Of a stretch of DNA of 64,000 nt, positions 34,558-42,881 are shown piece by piece. How positions within the stretch are numbered: the first letter of the stretch is position 1; every line of letters starts with the position of its first letter. Position numbers and translations under genes: made by a program. The DNA lies in contig JAWVFL010000041.1 in NCBI GenBank assembly GCA_033856195.1, forward strand, positions 15,187-79,186, in the 5' to 3' direction. The notes below the pieces were generated by a model, which saw only the letters and a program-made list of their open reading frames with translations, was not told the origin of the DNA and ran no database searches. The DNA is from VRUE01 sp033856195 (GTDB taxonomy: Bacteria > Actinomycetota > Thermoleophilia > Solirubrobacterales > 70-9).

Positions 34558-34980
34558 ATGGATGCGGCGGCGAGCGACAGCACGCAGGACTGGCTGCTGC
34601 CCGAGCACTCGCGGCCGCCCCTGATCGGCGAGCTGGAGCGGCGGGTCGAGCTGGCGCTGGCGACTGCGCGCGCCTCCGAGGCGGCGGTGATGAGCGTTGG
34701 CGCGGCGGCGATCGATGCCGCCGAGCAGGCGCGGCGGGCTGCCGAGCTGGCCGAGCGGGCCAGCGTGGCCGCGCTCGATGCGCAGGGCCGGGTCGCCTCG
34801 ATCACCGTGGAGCCGGCGGCGCCGGCCACGCGACCTTCAGCGCCAGAGGCAGAGGACGACAGCCTCAGCGACTTCAGCGCCCGGGCCGACCGGCTCGTCG
34901 CCCGCCTGCGGCAGCTGCAACGGGTTCCGTTGCCGACGCCCGCCAGCGACGCGCCAAGCCGTCCGCAATCCGCTCACTGA
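34558..34980 (+). CDS. small hypothetical Ala/Glu-rich helical protein
   Basis: 140 residues from the ATG at 34558 (GTG at 34555 also possible). Residues 22-85 are alanine/glutamate-rich and strongly helical (ELERRVELALATARASEAAVMSVGAAAIDAAEQARRAAELAE), perhaps a coiled coil; then an acidic/Pro linker and a second helix (FSARADRLVARLRQLQR). No signal peptide or recognised family. The 3' end overlaps the convergent pabC by about 107 bases, which makes either this frame or the low-complexity tail of pabC suspect. Divergent from mcl. Confidence 0.5.
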   Translation: MDAAASDSTQDWLLPEHSRPPLIGELERRVELALATARASEAAVMSVGAAAIDAAEQARRAAELAERASVAALDAQGRVASITVEPAAPATRPSAPEAEDDSLSDFSARADRLVARLRQLQRVPLPTPASDAPSRPQSAH

Positions 34981-35665
34981 TCTCGCCGGACGGACGAAGC
35001 TCGGCACCGTCGAGGGTGCGGACCGGCTCGATTCCGCGCACCGACCCGGCAAGGAACACCTCTCCCTCGCTCAGGCCTTCGAGGGTAAGCCTTTCTTCGC
35101 TCACCTCGATGTCCTCGGTCGCGGCGACCTCGATTGCCTGGCGGCGGGCGATTGAAGGCAGGATGCGGCCGTCGGCGGGGGGAGTCACCAGACGTTCCGC
35201 GCGGATCGCGAAGACGCTGCCGCGGGCGGCCTCCAGCGCAGCGCCGTCCGCATCGATGAGGAGCGGCAGCTCACCGGCCGGTGCCACGCCCGTGAGGCGC
35301 TCCAGCAGGCGGCGGTCGGCCCACTTGTGATCGCCAAGGCCACCCTCGACGACGAAGCTGCGTAGGGCGATTCCTCGCTCCGGCCCAGGAAAGACGCTTG
35401 CCTCGTCGATCTGGGTTGCCGTCACCTTCAGCTCGATCTGTCCGCGGGCCGGCCTGGCCGTGAGCCGCAGTTTGCCGTGCTCGACCTCTTTGGCGCGCTC
35501 GAGGATCGTGCCTCGCGTCTCGCTAGGCAGCGGGCTGTCGTAGAGCGCCGCGAGGCTCGCGGTCAGTCGCTCGATATGAGCGTCGAGCTCGACCGGCCGG
35601 CCGGCGAGGACCAGCATGGTCTCGAAGACGCCCCTGCCGGGATCGGCATGGGGAGTTGCTGACAT
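34874..35665 (-). CDS. pabC: class IV aminotransferase-fold protein, probable 4-amino-4-deoxychorismate lyase
   Basis: 263 residues. Fold-type IV PLP motifs: GRGVFETMLVLAGRPVELDAHIERL near the start, LGDHKWADRRLLERL (candidate Schiff-base Lys), LLIDADGAALEAARGSVFAI and VFLAGSVRGIEPV. Divergent to pabB with overlapping starts, which supports a role in p-aminobenzoate and folate synthesis (aminodeoxychorismate to PABA plus pyruvate). D-amino-acid or branched-chain aminotransferases share the fold, so the call rests on context. The last ~30 residues are low-complexity Ala/Arg/Gly and overlap the convergent small ORF. Confidence 0.75.
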   Translation of the reverse strand: MSATPHADPGRGVFETMLVLAGRPVELDAHIERLTASLAALYDSPLPSETRGTILERAKEVEHGKLRLTARPARGQIELKVTATQIDEASVFPGPERGIALRSFVVEGGLGDHKWADRRLLERLTGVAPAGELPLLIDADGAALEAARGSVFAIRAERLVTPPADGRILPSIARRQAIEVAATEDIEVSEERLTLEGLSEGEVFLAGSVRGIEPVRTLDGAELRPSGEISERIADGLARRWRASATEPVAAAAGGRRAGRPGR

Positions 35666-37077
35666 TGCCGGATATCTTGCCTTGGATGCTCTCGGTCCGC
35701 AGGCTCGACACGTTGCCCGACCCCGAGAGAGCCTTTGTCCATATATACGGAGCGAGCGCGAACGCCTTCTGGCTCGACAGCAGCGCCGCCGGCGAGCGCA
35801 GCCGCTTTTCCTTCATGGGCGACAGCAGTGGCCCCCGCGGCGCCCTCGTGACCTATGACGTAAAGCCCGGTCGGCTGCGCGTGGAGCGACGAGATGGCAT
35901 GGAGGAAAGGGAGGAATCGATCTTTGACTTCCTCGACCGCGAGACCCGGTGCCTGCGTGATCTCGGGAGCGAGCTGCCATTCGACTTCGACTGTGGCTTT
36001 GCCGGCTACCTCGGTTACGAGATGAAGGCCGAGTGCGACGGCTCGGCGAAGCACCGCGCGTCGACTCCCGACGCCGCTTTCATCTTCGCCGACCGCCTCT
36101 TGGTCTTCGACCACCAAGACAAGCGCGCCTATCTCCTTAGTCTCACCGAGGCCGACTCCTGGATCGAGGAAACGGGCCGGCGACTCGCCGCATTGCCACC
36201 GCTCGCCGAGCCTCGGCTTGACGCATCGCCCTCCGAGTTGGCTCTGCGCCGCTCGCGCGGACGCTACCGAGACGACATCGCGGCCTGCAAGCGCTACTTA
36301 ACCGCCGGCCATAGCTATGAGATCTGCCTGACCAACAAGCTGGTGGGTGAGGCCGCCGCCGAGCCGCTGGAGCTCTACCGGGCGCTGCGCCGCGCCAACC
36401 CCGCACCGTTCTCGGCCTACCTGCGCTTCGGCGATCTCGCCGTGCTGAGCTCTTCTCCGGAGCGCTTCTTGGCCGTCGATCGGGATGGGAAGGCGGAAGC
36501 GCGGCCGATCAAGGGCACCAGTCGTCGCGGCGAGACGCCAAGCGAGGATGTCCGGCTCGCCACAGCCCTGCGCTCCGGCGAGAAGTCCCGCGCCGAGAAC
36601 GTGACGATCGTCGACCTGCTGCGCAACGACCTCGGGAGAGTCTGCGAGGTCGGCAGCGTCGAAGTGCGGGAGCTGATGCGGGTCGAGACATACGAGACCG
36701 TGCACCAGCTCGTCTCCAGCGTGCGGGGGAAGCTGGGTGCCGATCTGAGCCCTGCCAACTGTGTCCGCGCCTGCTTCCCGCCTGGTTCGATGACCGGGGC
36801 GCCGAAGCTGCGCACGATGGAGATCATCGACGAGCTGGAGGGCGAGGCGCGCGGCGTCTACTCGGGGGCGATCGGCTGGTTCGGCCTGGGCGGCGCCTGC
36901 GATCTCAGCGTCGCGATCAGGACGATCGTCCTCGACCATGGCGAAGCGACGATCGGAGCGGGCGGCGCGATCGTCGTCGACTCCGACTCCGACGACGAGT
37001 TCGAGGAGATGCTGCTCAAGGCTCGGGCCCCGATCTCCGCGTTCGATTCCCGAACCTTACTTTTGGGCCAAACTTGA
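35665..37077 (+). CDS. pabB: aminodeoxychorismate synthase component I
   Basis: 470 residues from TTG at 35665, nine bases after GGGAG; alternatives are TTG 35656 and ATG 35686. Chorismate-binding enzyme: FDFDCGFAGYLGYEMK in the N-terminal half, SYEICLTNKL, SSSPERFLAVD, RPIKGTSRRGETPSED, LLRNDLGRVCEVGSV, PPGSMTGAPKLRTMEIIDELE and GAGGAIVVDSD. The lysine in PIKGT is characteristic of PabB; anthranilate synthase has PIAGT. Makes aminodeoxychorismate from chorismate and ammonia, with a PabA glutaminase not present here. Divergent from pabC, the next enzyme in the pathway. Confidence 0.88.
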   Translation: MPDILPWMLSVRRLDTLPDPERAFVHIYGASANAFWLDSSAAGERSRFSFMGDSSGPRGALVTYDVKPGRLRVERRDGMEEREESIFDFLDRETRCLRDLGSELPFDFDCGFAGYLGYEMKAECDGSAKHRASTPDAAFIFADRLLVFDHQDKRAYLLSLTEADSWIEETGRRLAALPPLAEPRLDASPSELALRRSRGRYRDDIAACKRYLTAGHSYEICLTNKLVGEAAAEPLELYRALRRANPAPFSAYLRFGDLAVLSSSPERFLAVDRDGKAEARPIKGTSRRGETPSEDVRLATALRSGEKSRAENVTIVDLLRNDLGRVCEVGSVEVRELMRVETYETVHQLVSSVRGKLGADLSPANCVRACFPPGSMTGAPKLRTMEIIDELEGEARGVYSGAIGWFGLGGACDLSVAIRTIVLDHGEATIGAGGAIVVDSDSDDEFEEMLLKARAPISAFDSRTLLLGQT

Positions 37078-37095
37078 GCCTATTAGCCATTAGTT

Positions 37096-37107
37096 GGACA
37101 AATGTCT
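37096..37107. promoter_or_regulatory. GGACAAATGTCT site upstream of the collagen-like gene
   Basis: One mismatch from the palindrome consensus (final C to T), with TTG in front as in the site at 9996. 106 bp before the ATG at 37213, in an AT-richer gap after pabB. Weaker than the GH26 sites, but again upstream of a gene for a secreted protein. Confidence 0.45.
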
Positions 37108-37212
37108 GACCGAAGAAGTCGAGCGCTCAAACGTTCTGTCCGGTGATGTGACCCCAAGCGCCTTGAGTGGGCGTCTACCGGAGGGGTCCTACCAGCAAGG
37201 AGATTCACCGGA

Positions 37213-39042
37213 ATGACTGCTCAATCGATCGCACTGTCTCGCTTTCGTTATCTGGCTCTTGGCCTCGCGGCGTGCCTGATCTTCGTTGGCCTGTCGGTGG
37301 CATCCACGTCCGCTCAGGCGGCTCAGGCAACTTCTTTCAACGCACTCAACCTCTGCATCAAGCGGAGTGGGGAGGGCAAAGGCACGGTTCGCTTGATCTC
37401 GGCGAAAGCTAGCTGCAATAAAAGCGAGCGCGGTGTCTTGTTCCTGACCACCTCGGGTCAGCAGGGTGTGCTGGGCGCCGAAGCCGAAAGCGGTGCCACT
37501 GGCCCAACCGGCGCGACCGGCGCAACCGGCGCGGTGGGTCCCGAAGGCCCCGTGGGCCCAAAAGGTCCTCAGGGCGATCCGGGCGCCAAGGGCCCAACTG
37601 GCGACAAGGGTCCTAACGGCGACAAGGGTCTGACCGGCGACAAGGGCCCGCAGGGCGATAAGGGAGCCGTGGGCGAGCAAGGCCCGGCTGGTCCTCAGGG
37701 CCAGACCGGCGATAAAGGTCCCCAGGGCGAGCAAGGCCCCGTGGGCGAGAAAGGTTCAGTAGGCGAGAAAGGCTCGACCGGCGACCAGGGCGCAAAAGGT
37801 CCTGACGGCGATCAGGGCGCGAAAGGCCCGAGCGGCGAGCAAGGCCCTACGGGCGAGAAAGGTCCGCAGGGCGAGCAGGGTCTCCTTGGCGACAAGGGAG
37901 CCCAGGGCGATCCCGGCGAGAAGGGTCCCGTAGGCGAGCAGGGTCCGGTGGGCGCGAAAGGCCCTGACGGTGACCTGGGCGCAAAAGGTCCGACCGGCGA
38001 GCAAGGCCCGGCTGGTTCTCAGGGCCAGGCCGGCGATAAAGGTCCCCAGGGCGAGCAAGGCCCCGTGGGCGAGAAAGGTTCAGTAGGCGACAAGGGACCC
38101 CAGGGCGATCTCGGCGAGAAGGGTCCCCAGGGCGAGCAAGGCCCGACCGGCGATCAGGGCGCAAAAGGTCCTGACGGCGACCAGGGTGCAAAAGGCCCGA
38201 CGGGCGAGCAAGGCCCTGCGGGCGAGAAAGGTCCACAGGGCGAGCAAGGTCTCCTTGGCGACAAGGGACCGCAAGGCGATCCCGGTGACAAGGGCCCCGT
38301 AGGCGAGCAGGGTCCCGCCGGACCCGAGGGTCCGATCGGACCGCAGGGCCCGGTTGGCGAGAAAGGCCCGGTTGGCGAGAAAGGCCCGACCGGCGACCAG
38401 GGCGCAAAAGGTCCTGACGGCGACCCGGGTGCAAAAGGCCCGACCGGCGAGCAGGGTGCTGTAGGCGACAAGGGTCCGCAGGGTGATCCCGGCGACAAGG
38501 GTCTCCAAGGCGACCAGGGTCCCGCTGGGCCTCAGGGACCGATTGGACCGCAGGGCCCGACCGGCGCCAAAGGCCCAACGGGTGACAAAGGCCCAACGGG
38601 TGACAAAGGCCCCATCGGTGAACAGGGTCCGGCTGGACCGGCCGCTGTGCGTGAGATTCGTGGCGGCGGTGGAAGCGCCGCTCTCACCAACGCGATGGGC
38701 AACCGGTTCTTCGGGTCTTCCATAGACCTGGGCACGAGCTCCGAGTCGGCGATCCAGGAGGTGCTGCCCTCAGGTGGGAAAGTCAGCAACTTCCGGGTCT
38801 TCGTGACCAGCTCCCCCGGCGGTAGCGACAGTTACGTGTTCACCGTCCGGAGAGATCCGGCCGGCGCGGGTGCTCCGGTCAACACCGGCATCACCTGCAC
38901 GATTACCGGGGGCGCCGCGAGCTGCGAAGACAAAGTCAACTCGCAGACGTTCTCGGCGGGGGATGCGATCTCGGTCCTGGCAACCGAGAACTCGAGCCCC
39001 AGCACCAGTTCGATGTTCTTCCGCCTCGACTACCCGCCGTAG
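37213..39042 (+). CDS. secreted collagen-like (Gly-X-Y repeat) protein
   Basis: 609 residues, ATG after AAGGAG. Signal peptide to about 36 (VGLSVASTSAQAAQA), then a ~55-residue N-terminal domain with two Cys (CIKRSGEGKGTVRLISAKASC). From about 94 to 477 there are about 128 uninterrupted Gly-X-Y triplets rich in GDKGP, GEQGP and GEKGP, charged pairs that stabilise bacterial triple helices. The last ~130 residues form a beta-rich, Ser/Gly-rich domain with two Cys, perhaps a trimerisation head. No LPXTG or transmembrane anchor, so probably released or wall-associated by other means. The triplet region contains internal DNA duplications (e.g. 37681-37770 and 38002-38091). Likely a filamentous surface or matrix protein. 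Confidence 0.9.
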   Translation: MTAQSIALSRFRYLALGLAACLIFVGLSVASTSAQAAQATSFNALNLCIKRSGEGKGTVRLISAKASCNKSERGVLFLTTSGQQGVLGAEAESGATGPTGATGATGAVGPEGPVGPKGPQGDPGAKGPTGDKGPNGDKGLTGDKGPQGDKGAVGEQGPAGPQGQTGDKGPQGEQGPVGEKGSVGEKGSTGDQGAKGPDGDQGAKGPSGEQGPTGEKGPQGEQGLLGDKGAQGDPGEKGPVGEQGPVGAKGPDGDLGAKGPTGEQGPAGSQGQAGDKGPQGEQGPVGEKGSVGDKGPQGDLGEKGPQGEQGPTGDQGAKGPDGDQGAKGPTGEQGPAGEKGPQGEQGLLGDKGPQGDPGDKGPVGEQGPAGPEGPIGPQGPVGEKGPVGEKGPTGDQGAKGPDGDPGAKGPTGEQGAVGDKGPQGDPGDKGLQGDQGPAGPQGPIGPQGPTGAKGPTGDKGPTGDKGPIGEQGPAGPAAVREIRGGGGSAALTNAMGNRFFGSSIDLGTSSESAIQEVLPSGGKVSNFRVFVTSSPGGSDSYVFTVRRDPAGAGAPVNTGITCTITGGAASCEDKVNSQTFSAGDAISVLATENSSPSTSSMFFRLDYPP

Positions 39043-39065
39043 CTCGAACCGGGAATCGCCGCTGT

Positions 39066-39097
39066 CGTCGCCCATCCCCTTCACGGGATGGGCGACG
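39066..39097 (+). terminator. terminator-like hairpin after the collagen-like gene
   Basis: Perfect 13-base arms (CGTCGCCCATCCC / GGGATGGGCGACG) around CTTCAC, 24 bp after the stop and 26 bp before the convergent stop at 39123. No T-tract, but the stem is very stable and placed for bidirectional termination. Confidence 0.6.
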
Positions 39098-39122
39098 GCG
39101 TTTCGGCGAGGGTTAGCCCGGC

Positions 39123-39680
39123 TTAGCCCACGGCGACTATCTGGCCCGAGTTGACGAGGCGCAGCGCGCGCTTGAAGTTCGGGTCATAGACCTCGATCTC
39201 GACGGGAACCCCCGGATAGGCGAGGTAGACGCTGCCGGGATTGGCTTGGCTGAAATAGACCGTGGCATTGCCCGGCGCCCGGCCGAGCACGGCGCCAGGC
39301 TCGTCGCTCTGACGACGCAGTGTCGCGACGGGATCGTTCTGGGCATAGGTGCCGACCGTGAGGAAATCGGGTCGGCGGTCGCCGGCATCTGCACCTCCGG
39401 TCAGGTAACGCAGGTAGGTGCGCTCGCCTCCTTCCCGGCTCAGCTCCAGCTCGGTCCCCTGTCGCTCCCCGGCCCAGTACACCGGTGTGGCCTGCTCCGC
39501 GGCCGTGGTTCGAAGCGAGTCGGCGCTGACGATTTCGGCGCCGTTGGAGCTCTTCTCGGGGTCGTCGCCATCCAGGATCAACCAGAGGACCAGCCCAATG
39601 ACGAGGAGCCCTGCCGCGGCGAGGGCCAAGCGAATGCGGGACTTGCTTTGAGTACCGCCAGCGGTCTTTGGCGTCTGCAT
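39123..39680 (-). CDS. hypothetical membrane-anchored extracytoplasmic protein
   Basis: 185 residues from the ATG at 39680. A short basic cytosolic part, one transmembrane helix (RLALAAAGLLVIGLVLWLIL, about 17-37), then a ~145-residue outer domain: TPVYWAGERQGTELELSREGGERTYLRYL, FLTVGTYAQNDPVATLRRQ, YLAYPGVPVEIEVYDP. No family recognised. Seven bases downstream of the CAP-domain gene and probably in one operon with it, hence perhaps under the palindrome at 40366. Confidence 0.7.
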   Translation of the reverse strand: MQTPKTAGGTQSKSRIRLALAAAGLLVIGLVLWLILDGDDPEKSSNGAEIVSADSLRTTAAEQATPVYWAGERQGTELELSREGGERTYLRYLTGGADAGDRRPDFLTVGTYAQNDPVATLRRQSDEPGAVLGRAPGNATVYFSQANPGSVYLAYPGVPVEIEVYDPNFKRALRLVNSGQIVAVG

Positions 39681-39687
39681 CTTCCAG

Positions 39688-40311
39688 CTAGCCTGGGGTG
39701 GGCACGGTTTCGCAGCGCGAGCCGAAGTGCGCCGTCCAGACGTCAACGCCGCCGAGGCCTCCCAGGGCTCCGGTCTGCAGGTTGAGTCCCAGGTCCTCGT
39801 AGTCGCCGAGGATGTTGTGGCGATGGCCGGGGGAGCGCATCCAGGCCTGGAAGATCGAGCGCACGGTGCCGTAGGCGCCGGTGCCCCAGGCGAGGTTCTC
39901 TCCCACGTGCCAGCAGGACTCGGAGAGGTAACCGGACTGACGCATCCAGTAGGTGAAGTCCCGATCGCAGGCCGTGTGGCTGAAGCTGTCGCAGCTCAGC
40001 ACGTCCGCCGCCTTCTCCTCGGCCGAGAGGTCGAGCTGCTGGGAGTCGTCGAGGGTGTCCAACCCGGCGCGGGCGCGGGCGAAGTCGGTCATGCAGCGCA
40101 TCGACTGCTCCTGTGCGGCCGGGGAGGCAGAGGCATTGGCCTGGTTCGGACAGGCCGCCGCCGGGGCGATCAGCGAGCTCGACGGCTGAGTGGGAAGGGC
40201 GCTCCGACTCGCGGTCTGTTGATGCTGGATCCCCGCCGCCGGCGCGCTCGTTGCGGCCAAGAGGGCAAGGGCAAGCACGATCGCGATGAGAAATGAGAGC
40301 TTCGGCGCCAT
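39688..40311 (-). CDS. secreted CAP-domain (SCP/PR-1-like) protein
   Basis: 207 residues with a signal peptide (FLIAIVLALALLAATSAPAAG). The CAP domain covers about 70-200: MTDFARARAGL, HTACDRDFTYWMRQSGY, HVGENLAWGTG, IFQAWMRSPGHRHNILGDYEDLGLNL and WTAHFGSRC, the CAP2/CAP1 signatures including GENLAWG and HRxNIL. Bacterial CAP proteins are secreted and bind lipids or wall components; the exact role is unknown. Upstream, 55 bp before the start, is a GGACGTATGTAC site. Confidence 0.88.
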   Translation of the reverse strand: MAPKLSFLIAIVLALALLAATSAPAAGIQHQQTASRSALPTQPSSSLIAPAAACPNQANASASPAAQEQSMRCMTDFARARAGLDTLDDSQQLDLSAEEKAADVLSCDSFSHTACDRDFTYWMRQSGYLSESCWHVGENLAWGTGAYGTVRSIFQAWMRSPGHRHNILGDYEDLGLNLQTGALGGLGGVDVWTAHFGSRCETVPTPG

Positions 40312-40365
40312 CGTGTCCTTGTCGTCAGATCGCGGTGCGAGAGCACATCTGGGTCTACTCGGTCT

Positions 40366-40377
40366 GGACGTATGTAC
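40366..40377. promoter_or_regulatory. GGACGTATGTAC site upstream of the CAP gene
   Basis: One mismatch from GGACRWWYGTCC, extended to CTGGAC/GTACCAG. Lies between the divergent CAP gene (55 bp upstream of its start) and acyl-CoA dehydrogenase. The spacing to the CAP gene matches that at GH26 paralogue 5. Confidence 0.42.
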
Positions 40378-40487
40378 CAGGCATTCCGGTCAGAGCAGGC
40401 CAAGGCCTTTGGCGTCCGCCAGGGGGACCCCGCGGAGCAGCGCCGATATCCTTCCGCTCCCGTCCTCACCCGACCCGAGCAGGAGCC

Positions 40488-41702
40488 ATGGCCGTAGACA
40501 CCACCGCCTTCCGTGAGCAGACCGACGAGCAGCAGGCGATCACCGAAATGGTGCGCCAGTTTGCCGACGAGAAGATCATCCCCAACGCCGAGCACTACGA
40601 CCACGAGGACTCCTTCCCGGAGCCGATCGTCGAGGAAATGAAGGAGCTCGGCCTCTTCGGGGTGACGATTCCCGAAGAGTACGGCGGCATGGGGCTCGAT
40701 CTGACGACCTACGCGATGATCGTCGAAGAGCTCTCCCGCGGCTGGATCTCGATCTCCGGCGTCGTCAACACCCACTTCATCGGCTCCTACCTCTTGATGA
40801 AGTTCGGCACCGACGAGCAGAAGGACTACTTCCTGCCGAAGATGGCGACCGGGGAGATCCGCGCCGCCTTCTCCCTGTCTGAGCCTGAGGTCGGCTCCGA
40901 CGTGCAGGGGATCAAGTCGACGGCCAAGAAGGGCGACGACGGCAACTGGGAGCTCAACGGCCAGAAGATGTGGGTCACCAACGGCCTCGGCTCCAGCGTC
41001 GTCTTCGTGCTGATGAAGACCGACCCCAAGGCCGAGCCGGCCTACAAGGGGATGACCTGCTTCATCACCGAGAAGAAGCCCTGGGAGGAAATCAACGAGG
41101 GCGACTTCAAGGGCCTCAACGTGCCGCCCAAGATCAAGAAGATGGGCTACAAGGGCGTCGAGTCGACCGAGCTCGTCTACGACGGCTACCGCTGTCCTCC
41201 CGAGCGCGTGCTCGGCGGCGAGGAGGCGGGCGTCGGCCAGGGTTTCGTGCAGATGATGGACGCGCTCGAGGTCGGCCGCGTCAACGTCGCCGCCCGCGGC
41301 GTCGGCATCGCTCAGCGCGCCCTCGAGCTCGCCCTGCGCTACAGCCAGGAGCGCAAGACCTTCGGCAAGCCGATCGCCCAGCACCAGGCGATCCAGTTCA
41401 AGCTCGCCGACATGGCGACCAAGATCGAGGCCGCCCGCCTCCTCACCCGCAAGGCGGCGCGGATGAAGGACGCCGGCGAGCGCTCCGACCTCGAGGCCGG
41501 CATGGCCAAGCTGCTCGCCTCGGAGACCGGCAAGGAGTGCGTCGAGGAGTGCTTCCGCATCCACGGCGGCTACGGCTACTCGAAGGAGTACGAGATCGAG
41601 CGCCTCTACCGTGACGCGCCGCTGCTCTTGATCGGCGAGGGCACCTCGGAGATCCAGCGCATGGTAATCGGCAAGAAGCTCCTGCAGAGGCACAAGATCT
41701 AG
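40488..41702 (+). CDS. acyl-CoA dehydrogenase, candidate methylsuccinyl-CoA dehydrogenase
   Basis: 404 residues from the ATG at 40488, with AGGAG three bases upstream of the CC before ATG. Full acyl-CoA dehydrogenase architecture: LGLFGVTIPEEYGGMGL, AFSLSEPEVGSDVQGIKSTA, KMWVTNGLGSS, RKTFGKPIAQHQAIQFKLADM, GGYGYSKEYEIERLYRD and LLIGEGTSEIQRMVIGKKLL with the catalytic Glu in EGTSEI. Reduces an FAD-linked alpha,beta C-C bond step. Context (MaoC hydratase 450 bp downstream, mutase and Ccr nearby) suggests (2S)-methylsuccinyl-CoA as substrate, but proteobacterial Mcd enzymes are ~550 residues, so a general short-chain enzyme is possible. Confidence 0.87.
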   Translation: MAVDTTAFREQTDEQQAITEMVRQFADEKIIPNAEHYDHEDSFPEPIVEEMKELGLFGVTIPEEYGGMGLDLTTYAMIVEELSRGWISISGVVNTHFIGSYLLMKFGTDEQKDYFLPKMATGEIRAAFSLSEPEVGSDVQGIKSTAKKGDDGNWELNGQKMWVTNGLGSSVVFVLMKTDPKAEPAYKGMTCFITEKKPWEEINEGDFKGLNVPPKIKKMGYKGVESTELVYDGYRCPPERVLGGEEAGVGQGFVQMMDALEVGRVNVAARGVGIAQRALELALRYSQERKTFGKPIAQHQAIQFKLADMATKIEAARLLTRKAARMKDAGERSDLEAGMAKLLASETGKECVEECFRIHGGYGYSKEYEIERLYRDAPLLLIGEGTSEIQRMVIGKKLLQRHKI

Positions 41703-41721
41703 ATGGGGAGTTACTAGACGC

Positions 41722-42084
41722 ATGGCATCGACCCCGGATCTGATCAAGACCGCCGTCGAGCGCTTCCAGGCCGAGGTCCCCGCCCTGCAGAAACTGAAGC
41801 TGGTCTTCGGCCTCGAACTGAAGGCCAAGCACGACATCCAGCTCTACCGGGTCGAGGTGCCGGGCCCGGTGATCAAGAAGGACCTCTCCCAGGACGAGCG
41901 GGTCCTGGTCCAGATCGACCGCCCCCAGTTCAACGAGCTGGCCGAGAACGGAACCGCGAAGAGCTATCGCAAGGCCTACGAGACGGGTCACATCAAGGCC
42001 ACCGGCGACTCCAACGTGAAGAAGCTGATCGCCCAGGTCGTCGAACGCCATGAGGAACGCGCTCGGCTCAAAAAGGCCCACTGA
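41722..42084 (+). CDS. small conserved protein, possibly SCP2-like
   Basis: 120 residues, starting 19 bases after the acyl-CoA dehydrogenase stop and followed by the MaoC gene, so in the same operon. VLVQIDRPQFNELAENGTAKSYRKAYETGHIKATGDSNVKKLIAQVV resembles the lipid-binding SCP2 pattern (a helix, then GxxKxxGD and a closing helix). No signal peptide. It may bind a hydrophobic acyl-CoA or lipid; no assigned function. Confidence 0.65.
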   Translation: MASTPDLIKTAVERFQAEVPALQKLKLVFGLELKAKHDIQLYRVEVPGPVIKKDLSQDERVLVQIDRPQFNELAENGTAKSYRKAYETGHIKATGDSNVKKLIAQVVERHEERARLKKAH

Positions 42085-42154
42085 GCGGCCGCCCCGAAGC
42101 GCGGCGCGCGGATAGCATCCCGCGCCGTCCAACCCCAAGGAGATCCAGAAGAAG

Positions 42155-42700
42155 ATGAGCGAGCAGGCTTACGAGCTGAGTACCGACCAGGCCGAGCGCG
42201 AGGCGTCCGGCGCCCACGCCTACGGCCGCTACCTCGAGGAGTTCGAGGTCGGCGCCGTCTACAAGCATTGGCCCGCAAAGACGGTGACCGAGTCGGACGA
42301 CCACCTCTTCTGCCTGATCACGATGAACCATCACCCGCTGCACCTCAACGACGTTTACGCGGCGGGCTCCCAGCAGGGCCGCAACGTAGTCGTCGGCCCG
42401 CTTGTCTACTCGCTCGCCCTCGGCATGTCGGTCTCCGACGTCTCCGGTAAGGCGATCGCCAACCTGGCGACCGAAGACCTCAGCCACCCCAATCCGGTCT
42501 TCCACGGCGACACCCTCTTCTGCGAGACCGAGGTGCTCGAGGTCAAGCCCTCGAAATCGAAGCCCGACCGCGGCGTGGTCAAGGTCCACACCCGTGTCCT
42601 CAACCAGGACGGCGTCCTCGTCGCGGAGTTCAAGCGCCTAGTCCTGGTCCCCCGCAAGAACCCCGGCGAGGCGCCGAAGGCCGAGGGCGACGTCGAGTAA
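42155..42700 (+). CDS. MaoC-type hydratase, candidate mesaconyl-CoA hydratase
   Basis: 181 residues, ATG 12 bases after AAGGAG. Single hotdog domain with the hydratase-2-like motif FCLITMNHHPLHLNDVYAAGS (catalytic His/Asp region), then NLATEDLSHPNPVFHGDTL and VVKVHTRVLNQDGVLVAEFKR. In the ethylmalonyl-CoA pathway a MaoC enzyme hydrates mesaconyl-C1-CoA to beta-methylmalyl-CoA. Proteobacterial versions are about twice as long; short versions would act as dimers. Third gene of the acyl-CoA dehydrogenase operon, closed by a hairpin at 42704. Confidence 0.82.
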   Translation: MSEQAYELSTDQAEREASGAHAYGRYLEEFEVGAVYKHWPAKTVTESDDHLFCLITMNHHPLHLNDVYAAGSQQGRNVVVGPLVYSLALGMSVSDVSGKAIANLATEDLSHPNPVFHGDTLFCETEVLEVKPSKSKPDRGVVKVHTRVLNQDGVLVAEFKRLVLVPRKNPGEAPKAEGDVE

Positions 42701-42703
42701 CCC

Positions 42704-42727
42704 GAATCCGCGCTTCCGCGCGGATTC
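42704..42727 (+). terminator. terminator-like hairpin after the MaoC gene
   Basis: Perfect 10-base arms GAATCCGCGC / GCGCGGATTC around TTCC, three bases after the stop. No T-tract, but position and stability fit the end of the acyl-CoA dehydrogenase operon. Confidence 0.6.
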
Positions 42728-42812
42728 TGTGACATAGCCGCGGCCCAGCGCGCACCACGCGTGCGGTGCGGCGCGGCATGGTGTCGCGTGTGGCACCTCC
42801 TTGGCCCCAGAC

Positions 42813-42867
42813 CCCGAACTGCATCAAATTTCCGGGCTGGCGAGCAGGAAATTTGATGCAGTTCGGG
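42813..42867. repeat. palindromic hairpin repeat, copy B
   Basis: Perfect 21-base arms built on CGAACTGCATCAAATTTCC with a 13-base loop. Lies 14 bases before the GTG start of the DUF559 gene, just ahead of its purine-rich Shine-Dalgarno. Almost identical to copy C, including the loop (one base differs). Confidence 0.9.
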
Positions 42868-42881
42868 TCGGAGGGGAGGAG

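Noticed and set aside
35735..35748. TTTGTCCA inside pabB
   Set aside because: A half-site within coding sequence without the other arm.
37495..38645. regular repeats resembling a CRISPR or minisatellite
   Set aside because: The period is nine bases with Gly at every third codon and an open frame throughout: collagen-like coding, not spacers and repeats.
40170..41837. 555-codon minus-strand frame
   Set aside because: Antisense of acyl-CoA dehydrogenase, rich in Leu/Asp/Gly/His without motifs.
42801..42881. ATG start at 42801 for the DUF559 gene
   Set aside because: It would translate through the hairpin repeat; GTG at 42882 has a strong purine-rich Shine-Dalgarno.
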